DNA of 12,780 bases from Spirochaetaceae bacterium (GTDB taxonomy: Bacteria > Spirochaetota > Spirochaetia > SZUA-6 > Bin103): positions 1 through 12,780 of the forward strand of contig JAPOQV010000600.1 of assembly GCA_026710565.1 (NCBI GenBank), written 5' to 3'. Under the pieces are notes generated by a model that saw nothing but the letters and a program-made list of their open reading frames with translations, made no database searches and was not told the origin of the DNA. Of this stretch, positions 1-6,435 are shown one piece after another (positions within the stretch are counted from its first letter, which is position 1; every line of letters starts with the position of its first letter). The translations under genes and the position numbers were made by a program.

Positions 1-54
1 CGAGGCCACGCCCCTCCCTGGGGGCCCGCCCCCACCCGCGGGCGGGTGGCCTCG
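1..54. repeat. Terminal inverted repeat of 9 bp
   Basis: CGAGGCCAC at 1-9 is repeated in inverted form as GTGGCCTCG at 46-54, with a C/G-rich middle. It falls in the M20 gene's last 18 or so codons, where the protein departs from the family pattern. A fold-back artefact at the contig end is more likely than a functional element. Confidence 0.55.
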
Positions 55-557
55 CCCACGCCCGGGGCGCCGCCGGGGCCCAGGTCGCCGGCGGCCAGCC
101 GCTGCGAGCCGCAGCAGTCCACTTCCTCCCCGGCGGTCCCGGCGAAGATGAGGTCGCGCTGCAGGCGTACTCCGGCTCGCGCCAGCGCGGCGCAGGCCAT
201 CGCCAGGGCGGCGACGCCGCCCTTCATGTCGACCGTGCCGCGGCCGTGCAGCACGCCGCCCTCCACGACCGCCGCGTGCGGGTCGTGGCGCCACTGCTCG
301 CGCTCCACCGGCACGGTGTCGAGGTGGCCGTTGAACAGGAGCGCGGGCTCGTCGCCGTTGCCCCGCCAGCGCGCCACCACGTTGGCCCGGCCCGCGGCGA
401 AGCGGTCCAGCTCCACCTCCAGCCCGGCCTCCCGCAGCCACCCGCCGAGGAACTCGGCCACCGGCGCCTCCCGCCCCGGCGGGTTGCAACTGTCGATGCG
501 GATCAGCCGGCGCAGCAGATCGCCCAGCTCGGCTTCAGGGATCGCAGGTCCGATCAC
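1..557 (-). CDS. M20 family metallohydrolase, N-terminal part (runs off left edge)
   Basis: A reading frame of about 185 codons begins at a GTG (557-555) and stays open to the left edge. It carries the metal-site motifs of M20 peptidases and deacylases (ArgE/DapE/CPG2 type): GHLDTVP with His78 and Asp80, GRGTVDMKGG with bridging Asp110, AGEEV with catalytic Glu144 and metal-ligand Glu145, and VGEATR with Glu169 (usually VGEPT). These enzymes are cytoplasmic di-zinc hydrolases that cleave N-acyl amino acids, dipeptides or succinyl-amino acids; the substrate cannot be read here. The GTG overlaps the stop of the upstream creatininase-like gene by 4 bases (GTGA), so the two are translationally coupled. 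Residues after 171 drift from the family's expected pattern and are full of Pro and Gly, which I attribute to poor sequence at the contig end. The family is about 370-430 residues, so over half of the protein is missing. Confidence 0.88.
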   Translation of the reverse strand, partial: MIGPAIPEAELGDLLRRLIRIDSCNPPGREAPVAEFLGGWLREAGLEVELDRFAAGRANVVARWRGNGDEPALLFNGHLDTVPVEREQWRHDPHAAVVEGGVLHGRGTVDMKGGVAALAMACAALARAGVRLQRDLIFAGTAGEEVDCCGSQRLAAGDLGPGGAPGVGEATRPRVGAGPQGGAWP

Positions 558-1231
558 GTCGCGGCCCCGGCGGCCTCGATGCGGGCGATCGCCGCGCTGA
601 TGTGGCGGACGCTGTGCTCGACCATCACCGCCAGCGCCCGCCGCCCGCGCTCTCGATCAGCCCGGCTCGGCTCGCCCCACACGCCGCTGGGGCTCAACTG
701 GGCCATGGTCAGGTAGTCGAACGCCTCGACCGGGCTGTCCGGCACGGCGTCGGGGACGGTGCCCTTGATGGTGTCCGGTGCGATCTCCATGATCAGCGAC
801 GCCTCGAAGCCGCCGGCGTGGGCCTCGTTCGCGAAGTTCGGGAAGATGCGTTCAAGCTCCGCGGCGGCCAGGGTGAACGGCTGCACGAACAGCGCGCGGC
901 CGGCATCGGTGCTGCGGTTGATCTCGCGCACCGCCGGCCGCAGGATCAGGTTGCCGCCGTGCATGTTGAGCAGCACCACGTAGCGGAAGCCCTGGCCGAT
1001 CAGGTCCAGGGACAGCTCCTTGACCACGGTCAACAGCGTGCTCGGGCTGAGCGACACCGAGCCGCGGAAACCGGCGTGCGCCTCCGAGTTGCTGAACGGC
1101 AGCACCGGCAGCAGGAAAGCATCCAGCCGTTCCGCCACTCCGCGCGCCACCGCCTCCGCCTCCAGCGAGTCGGTCGCCAGCGGCAGATAGCTGCCGTGCT
1201 GCTCGGTGGCGCCGACCGGCAGGATCGCCAA
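554..1231 (-). CDS. Creatininase-family amidohydrolase
   Basis: Creatininase-superfamily protein, a cytoplasmic metal-dependent amidohydrolase. From the TTG at 1231 it is 225 residues; the family is usually about 240-260. Visible metal-site motifs are GATEQHG (Glu10, His12), ATDS (Asp21), NMHGGN (His91) and HAGGFEAS (His138, Glu143). True creatininases have a His-x-Glu at the third motif; here it is HGGN, as in the many relatives that act on other cyclic or linear amides, so creatinine is unlikely to be the substrate. The start is uncertain. Family-like sequence (LDACNTSAELAASGTEL) extends in frame up to about 1282, with no ATG, GTG or TTG until 1231; a TGA at 1306-1304 closes the frame. The codon where a start would fit best is ATC at 1282-1280. 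The stop overlaps the GTG of the M20 gene, suggesting the two act on the same compound. Confidence 0.88.
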   Translation of the reverse strand: MAILPVGATEQHGSYLPLATDSLEAEAVARGVAERLDAFLLPVLPFSNSEAHAGFRGSVSLSPSTLLTVVKELSLDLIGQGFRYVVLLNMHGGNLILRPAVREINRSTDAGRALFVQPFTLAAAELERIFPNFANEAHAGGFEASLIMEIAPDTIKGTVPDAVPDSPVEAFDYLTMAQLSPSGVWGEPSRADRERGRRALAVMVEHSVRHISAAIARIEAAGAAT

Positions 1232-1311
1232 CTCCGTGCCGCTCGCCGCCAGTTCCGCGGATGTGTTGCAGGCGTCCAGGATAGGGCTGGGGTAAGCGAA
1301 CCCTCACGGTT

Positions 1312-1317
1312 TGTCAA
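1312..1317 (-). promoter_or_regulatory. Possible -35 box (TTGACA) upstream of creatininase-like gene
   Basis: A perfect TTGACA reads on the minus strand in the 45-base gap between the 381-residue gene and the creatininase-like gene. Seventeen bases downstream lies TACCCC, a poor -10 element, so the promoter is weak evidence only. If real, transcription would start around 1285-1280, leaving room only for a downstream start such as TTG 1231. Confidence 0.22.
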
Positions 1318-1350
1318 GGTTGCGCGCGGGACCGTACTGTTTCCGGTGCC

Positions 1351-2496
1351 TCAGTGGCTGCCGTCGGTCCGCAGGGCCGCATGCCGTTTGTCGATTAGTT
1401 CGTCTGTGCGCTCGCGGCGGAACGCCAGAAATTCGGGAACGTGGTCCATGCCGCCCACGGGCGCGCTCCAACGGAAGTTGTCGAGCGCCCAACTCGGGTC
1501 TTCGCAGGGCTTTACCGCCAGAGGTGGCGGAACGACGCGGCATATGCCGCCGTAGAGCTGCAGCGCACGCCTCTGGATCAGGCTTCGCAGCCTGGGCGAG
1601 AAGTCAGTAGGCCTCAGGAAAGCCCCCGGCGCATAAACCGAATTCGCCGCGCTCGTGAACAACCCGTATAGCGGTGCCGGATCGTCCGTGTGCGGCGGGA
1701 GGTCCAGCTCGTCCCGCCACCGGTTCCCATGCTCCTTATGGTCGAAGAGGTGCGCAAGCTGGTAGCCATCCGGCCCTTGCTTGCGAAACGGTTTGCCAGT
1801 GAAGACGAACGCCCACAGATGCTTCGGGTAGTCGTTGTCGTCGAGCGCAAGGCATTGCGAGGGAGCTTCATCCGGCGCGGCCCGTCGCCGGAACACCGCA
1901 ATCTCCGTGCTTCCGGCATAGCGCCGGACCCCTGGAAAAGCGCAGGGCGAACCTTCCCAGAGATAAATGGCGGGATCTATGCCGAGTGCTGCCAGCCGGG
2001 AGCGCCACTCGGCCCCTATACGTCGATTGTCTTCGGCGACCGCGCAGACGATGCCGGGATCGAGGAACCGCACGAACGGTGCGGTCGCCTGGGCAAGATC
2101 AAGGAGGTCCTCGTCTTTCGGCTGGCGCCAATCCGGCCAGTGCGCTGCCGTTCGCCGGGTCGGCCGCTCCTGCGGCCGCCGCTTCGCCGGAACTCCGGCC
2201 GAATCGACCGTTGCGTTGTCCCCATTCCGGAAGGCGCGATAGAGGCCAACCGCGCTCTTCAGCGTTGCCGTGCCGTTGTAGACATGGCCATCAATGGGGA
2301 TTCGGTGCTTCGGCTCTCCTGGATTCAGCCGGTCCAATAACCCGCTCAGCCCGTCCGCATCGTAATGGCCGTCCAGATCGCCCTCAAAGTGCCCGACTCG
2401 CCTGCAGTTGCTGATTCGACTTCCAACGGTCCTGGCGCTCAGTTTCCGTTCGACGCGCAACCAGACTTTGAATCGTTCCTCGCGCATCCTGTTCAC
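1351..2496 (-). CDS. Unrecognised 381-residue protein, possible HNH-type nuclease
   Basis: I do not recognise this protein with confidence. It has no signal peptide or membrane segment. Residues 1-60 are basic and helix-like, somewhat resembling the helical DNA-binding region of recombinases (Arg- and Lys-rich, with KLSARTVGSRI). Residues 245-258 read YQLAHLFDHKEHGN, with a His-x3-Asp-His spacing reminiscent of an HNH/ββα-metal site, followed by SAANSVYAP at 282-290 that could supply the Asn. The C-terminal third is compact (LIQRRALQLYG at 306-316). Start is GTG 2496, overlapping the nuclease stop by 4 bases (GTGA), or ATG 2487; the overlap favours GTG and implies coupled translation with the upstream SNase-like gene. 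GC is lower than in the sugar genes (58% in one hand-counted 60-base sample), suggesting an accessory origin. A nuclease or nucleic-acid-binding partner role is inference from this pairing. Confidence 0.8.
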   Translation of the reverse strand: MNRMREERFKVWLRVERKLSARTVGSRISNCRRVGHFEGDLDGHYDADGLSGLLDRLNPGEPKHRIPIDGHVYNGTATLKSAVGLYRAFRNGDNATVDSAGVPAKRRPQERPTRRTAAHWPDWRQPKDEDLLDLAQATAPFVRFLDPGIVCAVAEDNRRIGAEWRSRLAALGIDPAIYLWEGSPCAFPGVRRYAGSTEIAVFRRRAAPDEAPSQCLALDDNDYPKHLWAFVFTGKPFRKQGPDGYQLAHLFDHKEHGNRWRDELDLPPHTDDPAPLYGLFTSAANSVYAPGAFLRPTDFSPRLRSLIQRRALQLYGGICRVVPPPLAVKPCEDPSWALDNFRWSAPVGGMDHVPEFLAFRRERTDELIDKRHAALRTDGSH

Positions 2497-3014
2497 CTAA
2501 TCCGATGCCGCCACCGCCGGGGGTCGATGTTGACAGCATGACCCCACATTCCCCGCTCGGACTGTCGCGCTTCCCGCTCTATGTGCTTGTAGCGGTCGCT
2601 ATAGGCAGCGATCGCGTGTCCTTCCCGGACGAGCCACTCCCCGACGTCCTTGCCGTTGCAGGTTACGATGCCGACCGCACGTCCAAATTGGTCATAATCC
2701 TCGATCGTAACGTGGACTCGCTTGCCGCCGATCTCGCGGATCAAGGCGCTCTTCACACGCTTTCCATGTCCGAACCAGTAGCCGTCCTGGTGCTTGGCCC
2801 GCTGATCCCACTCGGGCGCGTCGAGACCGGCGAGCCGTACTTCCTGCCCGGATACGCGAATCCCGTCGCCGTCGGTGACATAGGCTTTCCCGGCGAGAGT
2901 GCCCGTGCGGCGTTGTCGGCGGGGATGGCGTCGCTTGGGCGGGCGCTTCCTGAACAATTCCCGGAGAACCACCCACCCCGCGACGACAAGGAGGAGAAAG
3001 GCCAAAAGTTCCAT
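2493..3014 (-). CDS. Membrane-anchored thermonuclease (SNase-like) family protein
   Basis: Staphylococcal-nuclease-like protein of 173 residues. Residues 2-18 (ELLAFLLLVVAGWVVL) form one hydrophobic segment followed by a strongly basic stretch (22-36), so it is probably held at the inner membrane; the basic flank predicts that the nuclease domain may stay cytoplasmic, though an uncleaved signal anchor facing outward is also possible. The SNase domain spans about 38-170. Catalytic residues of the family are all present: Asp50 in TDGDGI, Arg60 in VRLAGLDAPE, Asp65 and Glu68 in the same motif, and Arg112 in DQFGRAVG. The family hydrolyses DNA and RNA with calcium. ATG at 3014 is the natural start because it begins the hydrophobic segment. 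The stop overlaps the GTG of the following 381-residue gene, so this is the first gene of a two-gene unit. Confidence 0.9.
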   Translation of the reverse strand: MELLAFLLLVVAGWVVLRELFRKRPPKRRHPRRQRRTGTLAGKAYVTDGDGIRVSGQEVRLAGLDAPEWDQRAKHQDGYWFGHGKRVKSALIREIGGKRVHVTIEDYDQFGRAVGIVTCNGKDVGEWLVREGHAIAAYSDRYKHIEREARQSERGMWGHAVNIDPRRWRHRIR

Positions 3015-3050
3015 CGTTCGTGTTTACTCGGCTCCGTTTCGTGTTCGGCG

Positions 3051-3078
3051 ACTATAGCAGTCGGGTCAGCTCCGTCAC
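3051..3078 (-). promoter_or_regulatory. Candidate promoter for the SNase-like gene
   Basis: On the minus strand GTGACG (3078-3073, 4/6 to the -35 consensus) is separated by 16 bases from TATAGT (3056-3051, 5/6 to the -10 consensus), about 37 bases upstream of the ATG at 3014. The -10 box sits inside a short inverted repeat, CGACT-ATAGC-AGTCG at 3049-3063, which could be an operator. Assignment rests on sequence resemblance to sigma-70 promoters only. Confidence 0.4.
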
Positions 3079-3099
3079 CGGGGTCAAGGTCGCGGTCTG

Positions 3100-3128
3100 T
3101 TGACGGGATGGACAAATCACGATAGACA
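3100..3128 (+). promoter_or_regulatory. Candidate promoter for the Cache-domain gene
   Basis: TTGACG at 3100-3105 (5/6 to the -35 consensus) is followed after 17 bases by TAGACA at 3123-3128 (a weak -10, 3/6). Transcription would begin near 3135. That makes the ATG at 3135 an unlikely start and leaves a 30-36 base leader before the ATGs at 3165 and 3171. It lies back to back with the SNase-gene promoter. Confidence 0.35.
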
Positions 3129-3134
3129 AATCAA
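3107..3134 (+). repeat. Two tandem 14-bp copies in the Cache-gene promoter
   Basis: GATGGACAAATCAC (3107-3120) is followed immediately by GATAGACAAATCAA (3121-3134), matching at 12 of 14 positions. The pair covers the promoter spacer and the -10 box, where a repeated site could bind a regulator. It may also be a chance duplication. Confidence 0.7.
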
Positions 3135-3164
3135 ATGACAACCAGATCCGTTTGCGAGAATCCG

Positions 3165-4045
3165 ATGCGAATGAACGTCAGAGCAGCGTCGGCCCTTGCC
3201 GGCCTGGCATTGGTCATGCTGGCGAGCGGGGCTGCCGGGGCCACCCCGACTGCCGCCCAAGTCAAGGACGATGCAAACCTCAAGGCCTTATCTTCCTCAA
3301 GAGTGGCGAGCCGTTCATCCACGGGAACGATCGCGAGGCGGAGAGCAAGAATCTGACCGGCGTCGAGGACGAGCGCGGAACCAGGGTCGTCGAGGAACTC
3401 CTTGCGGCCGCTGCCCGGGGCGGCGGTTTCGTCAAATACCACGACGGAGGGCCGAAGACGGCATACGCACTCGAATACATTTCCGGGATCACCGCAAGAG
3501 ATTTCGTGCTGGTCGGCGGATACTCGCAGGACGTCTCCGATGTCCCGATCCTGACCGCAGATCTACCGAAGCCCGCCGTCGTCGCATCGCAGGTCAAGGA
3601 CCGCGAGACGCTCATCACGTTCGTCGAGGAAGCGGCCAAGGCGTACCGCGAAGCCGTCATGTCGGAGGGCTACAGCGGCCTCACCAGGGTCAGAAACGCC
3701 TTCCGGGAGGAAGGAGGGGACTGGAAGTCAGGCTCCATCTACCTGTGGGTCGTGAGTGGCGGGGGCGTTACCCTGTTTCACGGATCGGAGCCGTATCGCG
3801 AAGGCAAGCCCACGGACATGGTGAGAACAGACTCCCAGGGGATCAAAATCGCGGAGGAGCTGATCGGAGGTGCGCGGCGCGAGGGTCGGAAGTTCCTGCG
3901 ATATCACTACGACAACCCGGCCATCGAGGGCGACGAGGAAACCGGTTCCCCGAAGTTCGGCTACGCGGTGAGCTTCCCGGTGGCCAACACCGACCAGAGG
4001 GCTGTCATCGGCTCCGGCATCTATATCGACACAGACGGCGAGTGA
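3165..4045 (+). pseudogene. Secreted double-Cache-domain protein, broken by internal deletion
   Basis: A signal peptide (MRMNVRAASALAGLALVMLA, cleavage about AGA|TP) begins at ATG 3165 or 3171 and continues to about 3285. The rest of the protein lies in a different frame, open from there to the TGA ending at 4045. That second frame encodes two Cache-type ligand-binding units. The intact one (about 3590-4036) reads QVKDRETL, then a helix, then SIYLWVVS and a HGS turn. The first copy (from 3258) reads QVKDDANLKA and jumps straight to LIFLKSGEPFIHGND. Between matching landmarks the first copy is 32 nt and the second 147 nt, so about 115 nt, including the whole helix, is missing and the frame is shifted. 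Single Cache proteins without a kinase or chemoreceptor module are thought to be periplasmic ligand binders. No anchor or effector domain is present. Alternative: a protein translated only from the second frame, but that would lack a signal peptide. Confidence 0.72.
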
Positions 4046-4175
4046 CGCTCCCCCTCTGCGCATCCGCCTGCGGCATGAGCGGTCAGGAAGCGCGCTAGGG
4101 ACGCCCTTCGGCGCGCGGTGCTCACACGCGACGCATCATCGAATGGGTCGGTGATCCGCGGTAGGATTCTACGGG
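4046..4175. other. Intergenic region before the sugar operon
   Basis: This 130-base gap must hold the end signal of the Cache transcript and the promoter of the three-gene operon. I see a small GTAG-GATT-CTAC inverted repeat at 4161-4172 just before the ATG and a short CGCC-CTTC-GGCG hairpin near 4100, but no T-tract terminator and no convincing sigma-70 boxes. Confidence 0.4.
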
Positions 4176-5252
4176 ATGAGCGAAATGACGTGCGCCGCCA
4201 CACCGACTTCGGGAGCCGGACGGCCGCGGTTTGCGCTGGTGGGGTGCGGGGACTTCGGCAAGCACCTGGCCGGCTACGCCGTCGAGCATGCCGAGCTGGC
4301 GGCGCTGTGCGATCCCGATGCCGGCAACCTCGCCGCTACGGCCGCTGCGCTGGGTACCGGTGTGCCCCGCTATGGCGACTACCGCGAGTTGCTGAGGCGC
4401 GAGCGCGTCGACGCGGTGCTGGTGACCGCCGCCAACCACGTACACGCACAGATCACCGTGGCTGCCGCCGAGGCCGGCGTGCACGTGTTCTGCGAGAAGG
4501 CGATGGCGCGCACGGCGCGGGAGTGCTGGGAGATGGTGGCGGCGTGCCGGCGGCACGGCGTGAAGCTGATGGTCGGTCACAAGCGGCGGCTGCGGCCGCC
4601 CTGGGCGCGGATGGTGGAGCTGACCGCCGACGACCTGCTCGGAGCGCCGTTGTCGATCACGGTGGCGCAGTACACGGACAACCGGCCCTACGAGTTCTTC
4701 GACACCTGGTGGTCGGACCCGGCGCGGAGCGGCGGCTTCTTCCACATGCACGGCGTGCACGTGATCGACTGGTTCCGCGCCATGTGCGGCGGCGCCCGCG
4801 ACGTGCACGCCGTGTCCGGGCCTCAGCACGATCCCCGCTACGGGTTCCGCGACATCGTGCACGCGACCTACCGGTTCCACTCCGGCGCGGTCGCGACCAT
4901 CGTCGGGGGCCTGTCGTTTCCGCTGCACCAGTTCCGCGAGTCGCAGGGGCCGTGGGGCGAGTGCCGGCACGGCGGCTTCAAGCTGGTGCCGTCCCTCGAC
5001 CACATCGACCTGTACTGGCAGCGCCTCGACGCCGCGACCGCGCAGCACGAGCGTTTCGACGATCTGGGCTTCGCTCATGCCTACCGGCGCGAGATCGGCG
5101 ACTTCTTTCGCTGGATCGGCACCGGCGCCGAGCCGTGTCTCACCTGGGTGGAGGGGCTGCGCTGCGTGGAGTTGATGGAGGGCGCGTACCGCTCCGCGCA
5201 GCAGGACGGCCGCGTGGTCGAGTTCCCGCTGCACCCGGAGCTGGAGCCGTGA
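4176..5252 (+). CDS. Gfo/Idh/MocA family NAD(P)-dependent oxidoreductase
   Basis: Cytoplasmic 358-residue dehydrogenase of the Gfo/Idh/MocA family, the usual length. The N-terminal Rossmann fold carries LVGCGDFG (23-28 as the GxGxxG loop), CDPDA after the second strand, and ANHVHA before the cofactor loop. CEKAM at 106-110 replaces the common CEKP and keeps Lys108. The C-terminal substrate domain has GGFFHMHGVHVID (186-198): His195 is retained, while the usual Asp four positions earlier is Met191. These enzymes oxidise a sugar, inositol or sugar-derivative hydroxyl with NAD(P). It is the first gene of an operon: the dehydratase gene starts 4 bases after its stop and the lactonase gene follows. 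An oxidation of a sugar to its lactone is therefore likely, but the sugar is unknown. ATG 4185, 9 bases downstream, is an alternative start. Confidence 0.92.
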   Translation: MSEMTCAATPTSGAGRPRFALVGCGDFGKHLAGYAVEHAELAALCDPDAGNLAATAAALGTGVPRYGDYRELLRRERVDAVLVTAANHVHAQITVAAAEAGVHVFCEKAMARTARECWEMVAACRRHGVKLMVGHKRRLRPPWARMVELTADDLLGAPLSITVAQYTDNRPYEFFDTWWSDPARSGGFFHMHGVHVIDWFRAMCGGARDVHAVSGPQHDPRYGFRDIVHATYRFHSGAVATIVGGLSFPLHQFRESQGPWGECRHGGFKLVPSLDHIDLYWQRLDAATAQHERFDDLGFAHAYRREIGDFFRWIGTGAEPCLTWVEGLRCVELMEGAYRSAQQDGRVVEFPLHPELEP

Positions 5253-5256
5253 CCGC

Positions 5257-6435
5257 ATGGGCCGCATGAAGATCACGGACGTACGCTGCTCGGTGGCGGC
5301 CGTGCCGCGTCCCGGCGGCGGCGCGCACCGCAACTGGGTGTTCGTCCACGTCGACACCGACGCCGGCCTGCAGGGGCTGGGCGAGGCGACCACCGAGCAT
5401 CACGAGCAGGCGATCAAGGCGCACGTGGAGAGCGAGCTCAGGCCGCGCCTGCTGGGCATGGACCCGGCCGGGATCGAGCGCATCTGGCAGCTCGGCTTCC
5501 GCGAGTTCTGGTGGCGCCGCGGGGTCGTCCACGGCAGCGCCATGAGCGGCATCGACCAGGCACTGTGGGACATCGCCGGAAAGGCGGCGGGGCTGCCGGT
5601 GTTCAAGCTGCTCGGCGGCCGGGTGCGCGAGCGGGTGCGCTGCTATATTCGCTTTGGACCCGAGTTCTACGGCGTGGAGCTGGAGGATGCGGCCCGCCGC
5701 GCGCTGGAGCTGGGGTTCGACGCCTTCAAGCACGGCTTCGGCAGCGTCACCCGGCCGTACGACGCCCAGCGCCAGGCGGAGGTGGCGGTGGCCGAGGTGG
5801 GCCGGCTGCGGCAGGTCCTCGGTGATGAGACGGCCCTGATGGTCGACGCGGCCGGCATGTTCGATCCGCAGTCCGCGCACCGGCTGCTGCAGGGGCTGGA
5901 GCCGCTCGCCCCGCTGTTCGTGGAGGAGCCGACCAACCAGGACACGGTGGCTCCCACGGCGCGGCTCAAGCACAGCTTCCCGGGGATCAGGATCGCGCTG
6001 GGCGAGCGCATGGTCTCGCGCTGGGACTTCCGCGCCTGGTTCGAAGGGGAGGCGATCGACGTGTGCCAGGCGGACATCAGCCACGCCGGGGGCATCAGCG
6101 AGCTGCTGCGCATCGCCCACTACGCGGAGGTCTACGGCATCCTCATGGCGCCGCACAATCCGTACGGACCGGTGGCGCTGGCTGCCTCCGCGCAGGCGGC
6201 GTCCGCGATCCAGAACTTCCTGATCCTCGAGCACTGCCCCCTGCAGCCGTGGTTCGACCGCCTGCAGCGGGAGCCGCTGCCGGTGACCGGCGGCCATATC
6301 GACGTGGACGAGCTTGCGCGGCGGCCGGGACTGGGGGTGGAGCTGGACGATGAGGTGCTCGCCGCGATGGACGGCCACACGCCGCTGGATCCCGGGCGCT
6401 ACGAGTTGCCCGACGGCGGCACGCCGCTACTCTGA
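5257..6435 (+). CDS. Mandelate racemase/enolase-superfamily sugar-acid dehydratase
   Basis: Enolase-superfamily protein of 392 residues with the mandelate-racemase-type barrel, cytoplasmic and magnesium-dependent. Residues 1-120 form the capping domain, with the loop FREFWWRRGVVHGSAMSGID. Barrel ligands are Asp197 (MVDAAG), Glu223 (FVEEP) and Glu250 (ALGE). The catalytic Lys158 is in DAFKHG, and the His-Asp pair is Asp273 (QADISHAGG) with His300 in APHNPYGP. The last motif, and QADISHAGGI, resemble D-galactonate dehydratase and related aldonate dehydratases, so the likely reaction is loss of water from a sugar acid to give a 2-keto-3-deoxy acid. Substrate cannot be fixed from sequence alone. 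Start is ATG 5257, with ATG 5266 (MKITDV) the more usual N-terminus for the family. It sits 4 bases after the oxidoreductase and its stop abuts the lactonase start. Confidence 0.92.
   Translation: MGRMKITDVRCSVAAVPRPGGGAHRNWVFVHVDTDAGLQGLGEATTEHHEQAIKAHVESELRPRLLGMDPAGIERIWQLGFREFWWRRGVVHGSAMSGIDQALWDIAGKAAGLPVFKLLGGRVRERVRCYIRFGPEFYGVELEDAARRALELGFDAFKHGFGSVTRPYDAQRQAEVAVAEVGRLRQVLGDETALMVDAAGMFDPQSAHRLLQGLEPLAPLFVEEPTNQDTVAPTARLKHSFPGIRIALGERMVSRWDFRAWFEGEAIDVCQADISHAGGISELLRIAHYAEVYGILMAPHNPYGPVALAASAQAASAIQNFLILEHCPLQPWFDRLQREPLPVTGGHIDVDELARRPGLGVELDDEVLAAMDGHTPLDPGRYELPDGGTPLL

Noticed and set aside
3135..3356. Start at ATG 3135 for a separate 74-residue protein
   Set aside because: It lies at the predicted transcription start, and its C-terminal half is out-of-frame sequence of the Cache gene; only the signal-peptide part is meaningful.
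4060..4110. Intrinsic terminator after the Cache gene
   Set aside because: Only 4-bp stems (CCGC/GCGG, CGCC/GGCG) and no T-tract.
4122..5393. 423-codon minus-strand frame opposite the oxidoreductase
   Set aside because: Shadow frame of the oxidoreductase with no recognisable domains.
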